This document shows, one piece after another, positions 19,752 through 28,916 of a stretch of 64,000 bases of DNA (within the stretch, counting starts at the first letter, position 1; every line of letters starts with the position of its first letter). A program made the translations under genes and the position numbers. This stretch comes from an actinobacterium LLX17 (GTDB lineage: Bacteria > Actinomycetota > Actinomycetes > Propionibacteriales > Nocardioidaceae), in NCBI GenBank assembly GCA_000471045.1, contig KI301992.1, positions 1,438,781 to 1,502,780 on the forward strand, given 5' to 3'. The notes beneath the pieces were generated by a model. That model was not told where the DNA came from. It worked only from the letters and a program-made list of their open reading frames with translations, and did not search any database.

Positions 19752-21937
19752 CCTCTCCCGTCGCCCCACCGGTGACCCCGCCGGTGGCCCCGGTCCGTCC
19801 CGTCACCCGCTCGCACCACGGCGACGAGGTCGTCGACGACTACGAGTGGATGCGCGACACCGAGAACCCGGAGGTCATCGCGCACCTCGAGGCCGAGAAC
19901 GCCTACGCCGAAGCCACCACCGCGCACCTCTCCGACCTCCGCGACACGTTGTTCGAGGAGATCAAGGCCCGCACGCTCGAGACCGACCTCTCGGTGCCCG
20001 TGCGCCATGGCGACTGGTGGTACTACTCGCGCACCGAGGAGGGCCGCTCGTACGCCATCCGCTGCCGCTGCCGGGTCAGCGACCCCGACAGCTGGGACCC
20101 GCCCGTCCTGTCCGCCGACGCGCCGGTTCCCGGCGAGGAGGTGCTGCTCGACTCCAACGTCGAGGCCGAGGGCCATGAATTCTTCTCGCTCGGTGCGTTC
20201 AGCCTCAGCGACGACGACACCCTGCTGGCCTGGTCGGTCGACACCACGGGCGACGAGCGCTACACGATTCGCGTGAAGGACCTGCGCACCGGCGAGGTGC
20301 TGCCCGACGAGATCACCGGCGCCAGCGCCGGCGCGACCTGGTCGGCCGGCGGCACCCACCTGTTCTACTCGACCGTCGACGAGGCGTGGCGCCCCCACCG
20401 CATCTGGCGCCACGCGCTCGGCACGGGTGGTGGACAGGAGGGCCCGGAGGCCGACGTCCTCGTGCACGAGGAGCCCGACGAGCGGTTCTTCACCGGCGTC
20501 GGCCGCACGCAGTCCGAGCGCTTCTTGGTCATCGGCTCCTCGTCCAAGACCACCAGCGAGGCGCGGCTGCTCGCCGCCGACGACCCCGAGGGTGAGTTCC
20601 AGGTCGTCTTCGAGCGCACCACGGGCCTGGAGTACTCGATCGAGCACGCCGTGCTGGGCGCGGGCGACCCGGCCGCCGACCACCTGCTGGTGCTGCACAA
20701 CGAGGACGCCCCCGACTTCGAGCTCGTCAGCATCCCGCTGACCGACGCCCTCAGCGACGACGTCCGCTCCCCCACCCAGGCGGCGTCGCGCACCGTCGTG
20801 GTGCCCGGCCAGCCCGGTCGCCGCCTCGACGACATCGACGTCTTCGCTCGCCACCTCCTGGTGGGCTACCGCAGCGACGCCCTGCCCCGCATCGGCGTGC
20901 TGACGGTGGGCGCCGACGGCTACGGACCGCTGCGCGAGGTGCCGTTCGGCGAGGAGCTGTTCTCCGCCGGCGTCGGGGCCAATGCCGAGTGGGACCAGCC
21001 GCTGGTCCGGGTCGGCTTCGGCTCCTTCGTCACCCCGGGCACGGTCTACGACCTCGACCCCGACACCTTCGAGCTGGTGCTGCGCAAGCAGGCTCCCGTG
21101 CTCGGCGACTACGACCCCTCGGCCTACGTCCAGCACCGCACGTGGGCGACGGCCGACGACGGCACCCGCGTGCCGGTCTCGGTCGTGGCGCGCGCCGACA
21201 CCCCGCGCGACGGCACCGCGCCGACCCTGCTCTACGGCTACGGCGCGTACGAGATCAGCATCGATCCCGGCATGTCGACGATGCGCCTGTCGCTGCTCGA
21301 CCGTGGCTTCGTCTTCGCGGTCGCGCACGTCCGCGGCGGAGGCGAGCTGGGCCGCGCCTGGTACGAGGGCGGCCGCCTCGAGCACAAGGCGAACTCGTTC
21401 TCCGACTTCGTCGCCGCCGGCCGGCACCTCGTGGCCGAGGGCTGGACGAGCCACGACCGCATGGTGGCCGAGGGCGGCAGCGCCGGCGGCCTGCTGATGG
21501 GTGCCGTCCTGAACCTCGCCCCGGACGACTTCCGGGGCGTCCTGGCCGCCGTGCCGTTCGTCGACGCCCTCACCACGATCCTGGATCCCTCGTTGCCGCT
21601 CACGGTCACCGAGTGGGACGAGTGGGGCAACCCCCTCGAGGACCCGGTCGTCTACCACCGGATGAAGAGCTACTCGCCCTACGAGAACGTGCAGGCCCGG
21701 CCCTACCCGGCGGTGCTGGCCGTGACCAGCCTCAACGACACCCGGGTCGACGTCGTCGAGCCGATCAAGTGGGTCTCCCGACTGCGGGCCACCACCACCG
21801 GCGAGGCCCCCATCCTGCTGAAGACCGAGATGCACGCCGGGCACGGTGGCGTGAGCGGCCGGTACAACGCGTGGCGCGAGCGGGCCTGGGAGCTCGCGTG
21901 GATCATCTGGACCGCGACGGGCGAGCCCACCACCTGA
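19748..21937 (+). CDS. ptrB: Oligopeptidase B-like S9 serine peptidase
   Basis: 729 residues: an N-terminal beta-propeller (about 70-430) and a C-terminal alpha/beta-hydrolase domain. The triad is visible: Ser578 in GGSAGG, Asp664 in NDTRVD and His699 in AGHGG. The start (DDYEWMRDTENPEV) is the oligopeptidase B opening. Family members cut small peptides after Arg/Lys in the cytoplasm. ATG 19748 overlaps the dinB TGA by 4 bases, so both are co-translated; no functional tie is evident. Confidence 0.93.
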   Translation: MTSPVAPPVTPPVAPVRPVTRSHHGDEVVDDYEWMRDTENPEVIAHLEAENAYAEATTAHLSDLRDTLFEEIKARTLETDLSVPVRHGDWWYYSRTEEGRSYAIRCRCRVSDPDSWDPPVLSADAPVPGEEVLLDSNVEAEGHEFFSLGAFSLSDDDTLLAWSVDTTGDERYTIRVKDLRTGEVLPDEITGASAGATWSAGGTHLFYSTVDEAWRPHRIWRHALGTGGGQEGPEADVLVHEEPDERFFTGVGRTQSERFLVIGSSSKTTSEARLLAADDPEGEFQVVFERTTGLEYSIEHAVLGAGDPAADHLLVLHNEDAPDFELVSIPLTDALSDDVRSPTQAASRTVVVPGQPGRRLDDIDVFARHLLVGYRSDALPRIGVLTVGADGYGPLREVPFGEELFSAGVGANAEWDQPLVRVGFGSFVTPGTVYDLDPDTFELVLRKQAPVLGDYDPSAYVQHRTWATADDGTRVPVSVVARADTPRDGTAPTLLYGYGAYEISIDPGMSTMRLSLLDRGFVFAVAHVRGGGELGRAWYEGGRLEHKANSFSDFVAAGRHLVAEGWTSHDRMVAEGGSAGGLLMGAVLNLAPDDFRGVLAAVPFVDALTTILDPSLPLTVTEWDEWGNPLEDPVVYHRMKSYSPYENVQARPYPAVLAVTSLNDTRVDVVEPIKWVSRLRATTTGEAPILLKTEMHAGHGGVSGRYNAWRERAWELAWIIWTATGEPTT

Positions 21938-21958
21938 ACGCACCGCCTGAACGCACCG
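21933..21958 (+). repeat. 13-bp tandem duplication containing the ptrB stop codon
   Basis: Two perfect copies of CCTGAACGCACCG. The first includes the TGA that ends the peptidase gene. Confidence 0.9.
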
Positions 21959-22008
21959 CCCCGAAGGGCGACACGCCGTGTGACCTGCACTAAGAATGGC
22001 CTGAGAGC

Positions 22009-22034
22009 GGAATCCCCGGGACCGGCAGTGCGTT
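22009..22034 (+). promoter_or_regulatory. Possible ECF-type promoter of the sigB-like gene
   Basis: GGAAT (22009-22013), 17 bases, then CGTT (22031-22034), which fits the GGAAC-N16-18-CGTT pattern of SigE/SigH-type stress promoters. It is about 30 bases before the start codon. In mycobacteria sigB is driven from such promoters, so the placement is suggestive; no transcription start is known here. Confidence 0.35.
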
Positions 22035-22065
22035 GACCCCGTACAGACACCACCGGGAGGCGCAT

Positions 22066-23007
22066 ATGAGGAACACGACCGAGTCCATCGAGGGCAAGGA
22101 CAGCGTCGGCATGTACCTGGCCGAGATCGCGCGCACACCGCTGCTGGACGCGGCCCGCGAGGTCGAGCTGAGCCGCACGGTCGAGGCCGGCCTGTTCGCC
22201 CGCCACCTGCTCGAGACCGGCCGCGTCGGCCGGGCCAAGGGCGGTGCCCCCAAGCGCGCCACGCGCGAGGAGCTGGAGTTCATCGCCGCCGAGGGCGACC
22301 GCGCCATGAACGAGTTCGTGCAGGCCAACCTGCGCCTGGTCGTCTCGATCGCGCGCAAGTACGGCCGTTCGGCGATGCCGATGCTCGACCTCGTGCAGGA
22401 GGGCAACACCGGCTTGATCCGCGCGGTCGAGAAGTTCGACTACGCCAAGGGCTTCAAGTTCTCGACCTACGCCACGTGGTGGGTCCGCCAGGCCATCACC
22501 CGCGGCATCGCGCAGCAGGCCCGTGTGGTCCGGCTGCCCGTCCACGTCGTCGAGGAGCTCAACCAGGTCACCGCGGCCCGCCGCAACCTCGAGCGCGAGC
22601 TGGGCTACGACCCCGACCCCACCGAGATCGCCACGGTGTTGGAGATGCAGGTCGACCGCGTGATCGACCTGCTGTCCTGGGGTCGTGACCACGTCAGCCT
22701 CGACACCCCGCTCGACGAGGACGGCGACACGTCGCTGGGCGACCTGATCGCCCGCGAGACCGAGCCGGGCCCCGACCTGAGCCTGCTCTCGGACGAGTCG
22801 CGGCAGCTGATCAGCGCCCTGATCGACAACCTCGGCGACCGCGAGGCCGACATCGTGCGGGCCCGCTACGGCCTGCTCGACGGACGTCAGCAGAAGCTGG
22901 CCGACATCGGCAAGCGCCACGGCATCTCGGCCGAGCGGGTCCGTCAGCTCGAGCGCGAGGCGCTCGCCCAGCTGCGGCGCATCGCCGATCCCGAGCTGGC
23001 TGCCTAG
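22066..23007 (+). CDS. sigB: Sigma-70 family, group 2 (SigB-like) sigma factor
   Basis: 313 residues. It lacks the long basic N-terminal tail of SigA but has complete regions 1.2 to 4.2 ([49 protein letters not shown]; region 4 ending LADIGKRHGISAERVRQLER). This is the layout of principal-like, non-essential sigma factors such as mycobacterial SigB and Streptomyces HrdA/D. ATG 22066 follows GGGAGG at good spacing; a longer frame from 22033 lacks this. Likely a stress or stationary-phase sigma factor. Its stop is 6 bases from the convergent coaE stop. Confidence 0.9.
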   Translation: MRNTTESIEGKDSVGMYLAEIARTPLLDAAREVELSRTVEAGLFARHLLETGRVGRAKGGAPKRATREELEFIAAEGDRAMNEFVQANLRLVVSIARKYGRSAMPMLDLVQEGNTGLIRAVEKFDYAKGFKFSTYATWWVRQAITRGIAQQARVVRLPVHVVEELNQVTAARRNLERELGYDPDPTEIATVLEMQVDRVIDLLSWGRDHVSLDTPLDEDGDTSLGDLIARETEPGPDLSLLSDESRQLISALIDNLGDREADIVRARYGLLDGRQQKLADIGKRHGISAERVRQLEREALAQLRRIADPELAA

Positions 23008-23013
23008 CCTCGG

Positions 23014-23613
23014 TCAGGAATCCGTGAGCTGGGCCCACAGACCCCCGACTGTGCCGGCCAGCTCCGCCTCGGAGCCGCTGTTGTCGATCACGTGATCGGC
23101 GACAGCGGCTCTGTCGTTGCGGGACGCCTGCGCCGCCATGCGGGCCCGGGCCTCGGCCTCGGTCATGCCACGCAGGTTAACCAGGCGCTGCACCTGCACG
23201 TCCTCCGGCACGTCGACGACCAGCACGACGTCGCAGTGCTCGTGTGCGCCCATCTCGACCAGCAGGGGGTTGTCGTGCACCACGACCGCCGCGTCCGTCT
23301 CCTGCTCGCGCCGGTGCGCGAGCTCGCGGATCGCGGGGTGGGTGATGGCCTCGAGGTCGCGGCGGGCCTGCTCGTCGGTGAAGACGATCGATCCGAGCGC
23401 TGGCCGGTTCAACGTGCCGTCGGCTGCGAGGACGTCGGGACCGAAGCGCTCGGCGATGGCCGAGAGCGCCGGGGCACCGGGCTCCACGACCTCGCGGGCC
23501 AGCTGGTCGTAGTCGATGACCACGGCGCCATGGTCGCGCAGCAGCGCGCTGACGGTGCTCTTGCCCGATCCGATGCCGCCGGTCAGCCCGACGCGCAGCA
23601 CGCCCTGTGCCAC
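23014..23613 (-). CDS. coaE: Dephospho-CoA kinase
   Basis: About 199 residues. It catalyses the last step of coenzyme A synthesis, phosphorylating the 3'-OH of dephospho-CoA with ATP. P-loop GLTGGIGSGKST is near the N-terminus; the family blocks EVVEPG, THPAIR and DNPLLVEM follow. The start is uncertain. GTG codons at 23625, 23613 and 23601 are all in frame, the first two being copies within a 12-bp duplication; 23601 would give the family-typical M-LRVGLTGG. None has a strong Shine-Dalgarno sequence. The upstream gene ends 4-16 bases earlier, so coaE is probably translated by coupling. Confidence 0.93.
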   Translation of the reverse strand: MAQGVLRVGLTGGIGSGKSTVSALLRDHGAVVIDYDQLAREVVEPGAPALSAIAERFGPDVLAADGTLNRPALGSIVFTDEQARRDLEAITHPAIRELAHRREQETDAAVVVHDNPLLVEMGAHEHCDVVLVVDVPEDVQVQRLVNLRGMTEAEARARMAAQASRNDRAAVADHVIDNSGSEAELAGTVGGLWAQLTDS

Positions 23614-23629
23614 TGGGTGTGCCACTGGG
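23606..23629. repeat. 12-bp tandem duplication at the coaE start
   Basis: TGTGCCACTGGG occurs twice (23606-23617 and 23618-23629), ending next to the stop codon of the upstream gene. In frame, it duplicates a candidate GTG start of coaE. Confidence 0.85.
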
Positions 23630-24535
23630 TCAGCCGGTGGTGACGTGGACGTGGTCGTAGTGGTTCGCCGTGGAGCTGCCGCGATCCGACATGGAGCGCC
23701 AGCCGTCACCGGCGCGCTGCGTGGTCCAGATGCGCTGCTCGTAGATCAGCTCGGTGATGCCCAGCTTGCTGGCGTTGGCCTGCAGGTACGCAGCGATCTC
23801 GTCGCCCAGCGGGCCACTGACCATGATGTCGAGCGCCTGACCGGTGGCGTGCTCGCCTCGACCCGCGACACCGCCGTACGTGGTGATGGACGGGAACGCG
23901 GCGCAGACGGCGCGATGGACGGCGATGGTGTCGGGGCGAAGGCCCGACTCGACGCCCGAGCCCGTGGGGCACGGGGCGGTGCCGATGGGCGGCGGCGGCG
24001 GGGGCTCCGGGACGGGCTCGGTGGCCGACACCGCGCCGTTGGCGACCCACCGCGGCAGGCCGTTGTGCACGACCTGCGTGAACTCGCCCTCGACGACTCC
24101 GGTGACCTGGACGGTGCTGCCCTTCGCAGCGGTGGCCAGGACGGCGGCATCGGGTGCGGCGTCCGAGAGGACCGGCGTGTCGGCGAGCACGAACCACGTG
24201 CCCACGGCCGGCACCTGCGCGGCGGCCACGGCGTCGGCGGGGGGACGCTCGCCGCTGCGGCTGACCTCGCTGCTGGCGAGCTCGGAGCGGTCGAGCGTGG
24301 CGGACGACGAGGCGGTGGCCTCAGCCTCCGCGGGGACGCTGGCGGTGACCGCTGCGGCTCCCGCGACGGCCAGGGCGCCGATGCCCACCGTCGGCAGCAC
24401 GACACGCGTGAGCTGTCGCTTCCAGAACGTGGGTCGAGATGGTGCTGAACCTGAGGCTCGTCGGTGTCCGGGAGAACCCACGGATGAACCGCCTTCGCTG
24501 ATCGAGTACGTGGCCAGCCACCGAGTGAACCACAT
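23630..24535 (-). CDS. Membrane-anchored or secreted protein with M15-like (ARB-07466-type) domain
   Basis: 301 residues: basic N-terminus, one membrane helix at about 45-65 (VVLPTVGIGALAVAGAAAVT), an SH3-like region (about 110-165), a proline run (EPPPPPP), and a C-terminal domain with GRGEHATGQALDIM and NHYDHVHV. The His/Asp pattern resembles the D-Ala-D-Ala carboxypeptidase-like fold of the ARB-07466 family found in extracellular actinobacterial proteins. A wall-related role outside the cell is likely; activity unproven. It sits directly upstream of coaE on the same strand. Confidence 0.8.
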   Translation of the reverse strand: MWFTRWLATYSISEGGSSVGSPGHRRASGSAPSRPTFWKRQLTRVVLPTVGIGALAVAGAAAVTASVPAEAEATASSSATLDRSELASSEVSRSGERPPADAVAAAQVPAVGTWFVLADTPVLSDAAPDAAVLATAAKGSTVQVTGVVEGEFTQVVHNGLPRWVANGAVSATEPVPEPPPPPPIGTAPCPTGSGVESGLRPDTIAVHRAVCAAFPSITTYGGVAGRGEHATGQALDIMVSGPLGDEIAAYLQANASKLGITELIYEQRIWTTQRAGDGWRSMSDRGSSTANHYDHVHVTTG

Positions 24536-24631
24536 CGATCCACGCGGTCCTACTGCATCGTCCCCAGCAGGCGGGGCACCGTGACCGATCTCACCCGGAC
24601 GGCTGCGGTTCCAGGGTATGCCGAGGCAGGG

Positions 24632-25612
24632 TCAGGAGGCGGTGGAGGCGTCCATCCCGGGCTGGTCGACGCACGTGAAGTTCTTGCGATAGGCCAGCGG
24701 CGTGGTGCCGCGGGCGGCCGTGAAGTGGTGCCGCAGGGTGGCCGCGTTGCCGAAGCCGACTCGCCCGGCGATCTGCTCGACCGACAGCGTGGTGTTCTCC
24801 AGCAGCTCCTCGGCGAGCTGGACGCGCTGGGCGGTGATCCACTGCAGCGGCGTCGTGCCCGTCTCGTCGCGGAAGCGGCGGGCGAAGGTGCGGGGCGACA
24901 TGTGCGCCTGGCGAGCCAGCCGGTCGACCGAGAGGGCCTCGTCGAGGTGCTCGGACGCCCAGGCCAAAAGCGGGGCCAGCGTGTCGGCCTCCGTCGGACC
25001 GATCGGCGTGCGGATGTACTGCGCCTGGCCACCGTCACGGTGCGGCGGCACGACGATGCGGCGGGCCGTCGTGGCCGCCACCCGCGACCCGAAGTGCTGG
25101 CGCACGATATGCAGCGCCGCATCGATGCCGGCCGCGGAACCGGCACCGGTCACGATGGTGCCGTCCTGCACGTACAGGACGTCGGGATCGACCTTCGCCA
25201 GCGGGAAGCGGGCCGCGAGCTGGTCGCCGAAGCGCCAGTGGGTGGTGCACCGCCGGCCGTCGAGGAGTCCGGCCTCGCCCAGCAGGAAGGCACCGGAGCA
25301 GTGCGCGAAGATCCATGCGCCCCGCGCGTGCGCCCGGCGCACGGCATCCAGCACGGCCGGCGAGTGGTGCAGGAAGTCCTGCTTGGGCACGATGCAGACC
25401 AGGTCGGCGTCCTCGACCTCGGAGAGATCGTGGGCCACCACGAGGTCGAAGCCGGCACGCCCGCGGACGACACCGGACTTCTCGGCGGCGACCACGAAGT
25501 CGAAGACCGGGTTGTCGTCATCCGGGTGGTAGGGCTCGGCCCACACCTCACAGATGGCGCCGAGCCCGAAGGCCTCAGCACCGTCCTGCACGATCGCGAC
25601 GACCTTCTTCAC
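24632..25612 (-). CDS. GlxA-type transcriptional regulator (DJ-1/PfpI domain + AraC HTH)
   Basis: 326 residues. The N-terminal half (about 1-180) is a DJ-1/PfpI-like domain with the nucleophile-elbow region IFAHCSGAFLLGEAGLL. The C-terminal half (about 215-315) has two AraC helix-turn-helix motifs (LARQAHMSPRTFARRFR and IAGRVGFGNAATLRHHF). Family members such as GlxA and ArgR-like regulators sense small metabolites and activate nearby or distant genes. No obvious target is adjacent; the divergent neighbour is a 46-residue membrane protein. Confidence 0.88.
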   Translation of the reverse strand: MKKVVAIVQDGAEAFGLGAICEVWAEPYHPDDDNPVFDFVVAAEKSGVVRGRAGFDLVVAHDLSEVEDADLVCIVPKQDFLHHSPAVLDAVRRAHARGAWIFAHCSGAFLLGEAGLLDGRRCTTHWRFGDQLAARFPLAKVDPDVLYVQDGTIVTGAGSAAGIDAALHIVRQHFGSRVAATTARRIVVPPHRDGGQAQYIRTPIGPTEADTLAPLLAWASEHLDEALSVDRLARQAHMSPRTFARRFRDETGTTPLQWITAQRVQLAEELLENTTLSVEQIAGRVGFGNAATLRHHFTAARGTTPLAYRKNFTCVDQPGMDASTAS

Positions 25613-25722
25613 GCGTCACCTCTTTCTCCGAGCCCAGCATGGCACGGCCGTGGCGGAATATCCACCAACCATGTCATTCATGCCACTGGTGGCGGGATCG
25701 CAGCGAGACGAGACTTTCTGCC

Positions 25723-25863
25723 ATGACCTACCTGCTGCTGATCCTTCTGCTCTCCGTCCTCGTGCTCGTCCTCGGCCTGGTGGTCTCGGCCGATGGTCGC
25801 GGCAACCGTCCCGGCCCCCGCAGCCACCCCGAGGACCCTTTCCAAATCCACCGCCCCCGGTAG
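25723..25863 (+). CDS. Small single-helix membrane protein
   Basis: 46 residues: a pure Leu/Val helix at 3-22, then a basic, proline-containing tail (DGRGNRPGPRSHPEDPF). The helix-plus-tail layout and the G-x-RPxPRSH element recall small actinobacterial proteins I have seen with no assigned function. It is the C-terminal part of a longer open frame, but only this stretch looks like a protein. The ribosome-binding site is weak (GAGACGAGAC). Moderate confidence that it is translated. Confidence 0.5.
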   Translation: MTYLLLILLLSVLVLVLGLVVSADGRGNRPGPRSHPEDPFQIHRPR

Positions 25864-25869
25864 CACGAC

Positions 25870-25901
25870 AGAACCCCCCGACCCGAAGGTCGAGGGGCTC
25901 T
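25870..25901 (-). terminator. Hairpin between the small membrane gene and rpsA
   Basis: AGAACCCCCCGACC - CGAA - GGTCGAGGGGCTCT: a 14-bp stem with three mismatches or wobbles and a 4-base loop, 24 bases past the rpsA stop. It could serve both converging genes. Confidence 0.65.
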
Positions 25902-25924
25902 GCGTGGTGCTGCTCAGCGGTGAG

Positions 25925-27391
25925 TCACTCGCCGCCGGTGAGCTTCTCCCGCAGGGCCTGCAGGGCCTCGTCGGACGCGAGCGAGCCGGCGCCGGGCTCC
26001 TCGGTGTCGGCCGGAGCCGCCTCCGAGGAGTAGTTGCTGGCGGCGCTCGCCTCGACGCTGGCCTTCTCGGCCTCGGCGATCTGCTTCTTGTGCGCCTCCC
26101 AGCGCTCGTGGGCCTCGGCGTACTGCTTCTCCCACGTGGCGCGGGCCTCGTCGAAGCCCTCCTGCCACTCGCCGGTCTCCGGATCGAAGCCGTCGGGGTA
26201 GATGTAGTTGCCGGCCTCGTCGTAGGACGAGGTCATGCCGTAGAGCGTCGGGTCGAAGTCGTCGGCGACGGCGGCCTCGGTCTCGTTGGCCTGCTTGAGC
26301 GACAGCGAGATGCGACGACGCTCGAGATCGATGTCGATGATCTTGACCATGACCGAGTCGCCGATCTGGACGACCTGCTCGGGGATCTCGACGTGACGCT
26401 CGGCGAGCTCGGAGATGTGCACCAGGCCCTCGATGCCCTCCTCGACGCGCACGAACGCACCGAACGGGACGAGCTTGGTGACCTTGCCCGGGACGATCTG
26501 ACCGATCTGGTGGGTCCGGGCGAAGTGCTGCCACGGATCCTCCTGCGTCGCCTTGAGCGACAGCGACACGCGCTCGCGCTCCATGTCGACGTCGAGCACC
26601 TCGACGGTGACCTCGTCGCCCACGGCGACGACCTCGTTGGGGTGGTCGATGTGCTTCCAGGACAGCTCCGAGACGTGCACGAGGCCGTCCACGCCGCCGA
26701 GATCGACGAACGCACCGAAGTTGACGATGGAGCTGATGACGCCCTTGCGCACCTGCCCCTTCTTGAGCTCGGTGAGGAAGTTCTGGCGCACGGCCGACTG
26801 CGTCTGCTCGAGCCAGGCACGGCGCGACAGGACCACGTTGTTGCGGTTCTTGTCGAGCTCGATGATCTTGGCCTCGATCTTCTGGCCGATGTACGGCTCC
26901 AGATCGCGGACGCGACGCATCTCGACCAGCGAGGCCGGCAGGAAGCCGCGCAGCCCGATGTCCATGATGAGGCCGCCCTTGACGACCTCGATGACGGTGC
27001 CCTCGACCACGCCGTCCTCGGCCTTGATCTTCTCGATGTCTCCCCAGGCGCGCTCGTACTGTGCGCGCTTCTTGGAGAGGATCAGACGGCCTTCCTTGTC
27101 CTCCTTCTGGAGGACGAGGGCCTCGACCAGGTCACCGACGGCGACGACCTCGTTGGGGTCGACGTCGTGCTTGATGCTCAGCTCGCGCGAGGGGATGACG
27201 CCCTCGGTCTTGTAGCCGATGTCGAGGAGCACCTCGTCGCGGTCGACCTTGACGATCGTGCCGTCGACGATGTCGCCGTCGTTGAAGTACTTGATGGTCT
27301 TGTCGATCGCGGCGAGGAAGTCTTCCTCGTTGCCGATGTCGTTGACCGCAACCTGCGGGGCGGCCGCAGGCGTTGCGATACCAGAAGTCAT
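25925..27391 (-). CDS. rpsA: 30S ribosomal protein S1
   Basis: 488 residues with four S1 (OB-fold) domains at about 33-102, 118-188, 205-275 and 290-360; the repeated GxVxxIVxFGAFVDLGGxDGLVH pattern is clear in the third and fourth. The acidic, Ala/Glu-rich C-terminal tail of about 110 residues is normal for actinobacterial S1. ATG 27391 is chosen because the longer frame to 27571 lacks family sequence. The 207 bases upstream (27392-27598) contain no gene and probably hold the promoter. I see no anti-SD block or other leader structure there. Confidence 0.96.
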   Translation of the reverse strand: MTSGIATPAAAPQVAVNDIGNEEDFLAAIDKTIKYFNDGDIVDGTIVKVDRDEVLLDIGYKTEGVIPSRELSIKHDVDPNEVVAVGDLVEALVLQKEDKEGRLILSKKRAQYERAWGDIEKIKAEDGVVEGTVIEVVKGGLIMDIGLRGFLPASLVEMRRVRDLEPYIGQKIEAKIIELDKNRNNVVLSRRAWLEQTQSAVRQNFLTELKKGQVRKGVISSIVNFGAFVDLGGVDGLVHVSELSWKHIDHPNEVVAVGDEVTVEVLDVDMERERVSLSLKATQEDPWQHFARTHQIGQIVPGKVTKLVPFGAFVRVEEGIEGLVHISELAERHVEIPEQVVQIGDSVMVKIIDIDLERRRISLSLKQANETEAAVADDFDPTLYGMTSSYDEAGNYIYPDGFDPETGEWQEGFDEARATWEKQYAEAHERWEAHKKQIAEAEKASVEASAASNYSSEAAPADTEEPGAGSLASDEALQALREKLTGGE

Positions 27392-27598
27392 AAGGGAATG
27401 GGCTCCGATGGATGGGTGAGTTGTCGGGCACGCCGGAAGCCCGTTGATCGTGCGTGTGGGGAGTCCCCCGGGCACGCGACGAGCGCGGACCCGCTCTGTC
27501 TCGGGCACGCGCAGGTGTCCAGCGCACCCACCAGCGTACGCGACCCCTGCCTCGGCTGTGAACCCGGGCACTCGCGTCGGGCCACCACCGGCTGGGAG

Positions 27599-28855
27599 TC
27601 AGGCGGGAGCGAGGAAGGCGGTCAAGGCCGCCGCGTAGTGATCGACGTCGGCCGCGGCCATCACCTCGCGGGCCGAGTGCATCGCCAGCTGCGGTGCGCC
27701 GACGTCGACGGTCGTCATGCCGGTGCGTGCGGCGCTGATGGGACCGATGGTCGAGCCGCACGGCAGGTCGGCCCGGTGCACGTACCGCTGCAGCGGAACG
27801 CCGGCCTGCTCGCACGCCTGCGCGAAGACGGCCGTGCCGCGGGCATCGGTGGCGTACCGGAGGTTCTGGTTGACCTTGAGCACCGGTCCCCCGCCCAGCT
27901 CGATGCGGTGCAGCGGCTCGTGGCGGTCGGGCCGGTTCGGGTGCGTGGCGTGAGCCATGTCGCCCGAAGCGCAGATCGAGGCAGCCACAGCGCGGTGCAG
28001 GTCGTCGCGCGTGCCACCGGCGGCGAGCACCACGCGCTCGAGGACCGTGGCGAGCAGGTCGGACTGCGCTCCGCGCTCGGAGGTGCTGCCGACCTCCTCG
28101 TGGTCGAACATCACCAGCACCGGACGCACGTCCGGGACCTCGTCGGCGGCCAGCATCGCCCGGACGCCGGCGAAGCAGGTGGCCTGGTTGTCGAGCCGCG
28201 GCGCCGCGAGCAGCGCGCCGTCCACCCCGGTCCGGGCGCTGGGCTGCGTGTCGGTGGTCATCAGCTCGAAGCCGAGGACGTCGTCGGCGGCGAACCCCTC
28301 GCGCTCCCCCAGCCACGACAGGAACGAGCGGGCCTCGCCTCGACCTTGCAGTCCCCAGACGCCGTCGAGGTGGCGCTGCTTGTCGGGGCTCGACGTCTCG
28401 CGGTCGAGGTGGATGGCGAGGTTCGGCACCCGCAGCACGGGCTCGTCGACGTGCACCAACCGCTCGCTGCCGTCGCGGAGCACGACCCGGCCGGCGACGC
28501 CCAGGTCACGGTCGAGCCAGGTGCCGAGCAGGGGGCCGCCGTACGGCTCCAGCGCGACGACCCTGGCACCGTCGAGCGTGCGGTCGTGGTGCTGCTTGAG
28601 CCGCAGGTTGGGACTGTCGGTGTGCGCCCCCACCACGCGGAACGGGTCGTGCGCGGCGCTGGAGGCCGCGGTCGACCACGCGACCAGCGAGCCGCCGCGG
28701 CGCAGGACGTACCGTCCCGGGGCGTCGGGCCAGGCGTCGCGCTCGTCGACCTCGACGAAGCCGTCGGCCGTGAGCATCGCCGCAGCGGTGGCACAGGCGT
28801 GGAACGGTGACGGGGAGGCGTCGATGAACTGCAGCATCCGGTCGGCGTCGTCCAT
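27599..28855 (-). CDS. M18 family aspartyl aminopeptidase
   Basis: 418-residue zinc aminopeptidase of the DAP/ApeB family that removes N-terminal acidic residues. Metal and catalytic motifs are visible: [22 protein letters not shown], and the late [10 protein letters not shown]-type block (read here as [11 protein letters not shown]). Start ATG 28855 ([19 protein letters not shown]) is typical for the family; a longer frame to 29026 is shadow of the divergent gene. It has a 61-base gap to the divergent envelope gene at 28917. Confidence 0.92.
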   Translation of the reverse strand: MDDADRMLQFIDASPSPFHACATAAAMLTADGFVEVDERDAWPDAPGRYVLRRGGSLVAWSTAASSAAHDPFRVVGAHTDSPNLRLKQHHDRTLDGARVVALEPYGGPLLGTWLDRDLGVAGRVVLRDGSERLVHVDEPVLRVPNLAIHLDRETSSPDKQRHLDGVWGLQGRGEARSFLSWLGEREGFAADDVLGFELMTTDTQPSARTGVDGALLAAPRLDNQATCFAGVRAMLAADEVPDVRPVLVMFDHEEVGSTSERGAQSDLLATVLERVVLAAGGTRDDLHRAVAASICASGDMAHATHPNRPDRHEPLHRIELGGGPVLKVNQNLRYATDARGTAVFAQACEQAGVPLQRYVHRADLPCGSTIGPISAARTGMTTVDVGAPQLAMHSAREVMAAADVDHYAAALTAFLAPA

Positions 28856-28916
28856 GCGGGTGAGCCTAGCCGGGCGGGGCGGCACCGAACCTCTCGTGTG
28901 AAACCATCGCGGCACG

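Noticed and set aside
17211-19769. 852-codon minus-strand frame extending DUF4192 upstream over dinB
   Set aside because: Residues beyond ATG 18269 are shadow of dinB; DUF4192 begins at MTTPPVV.
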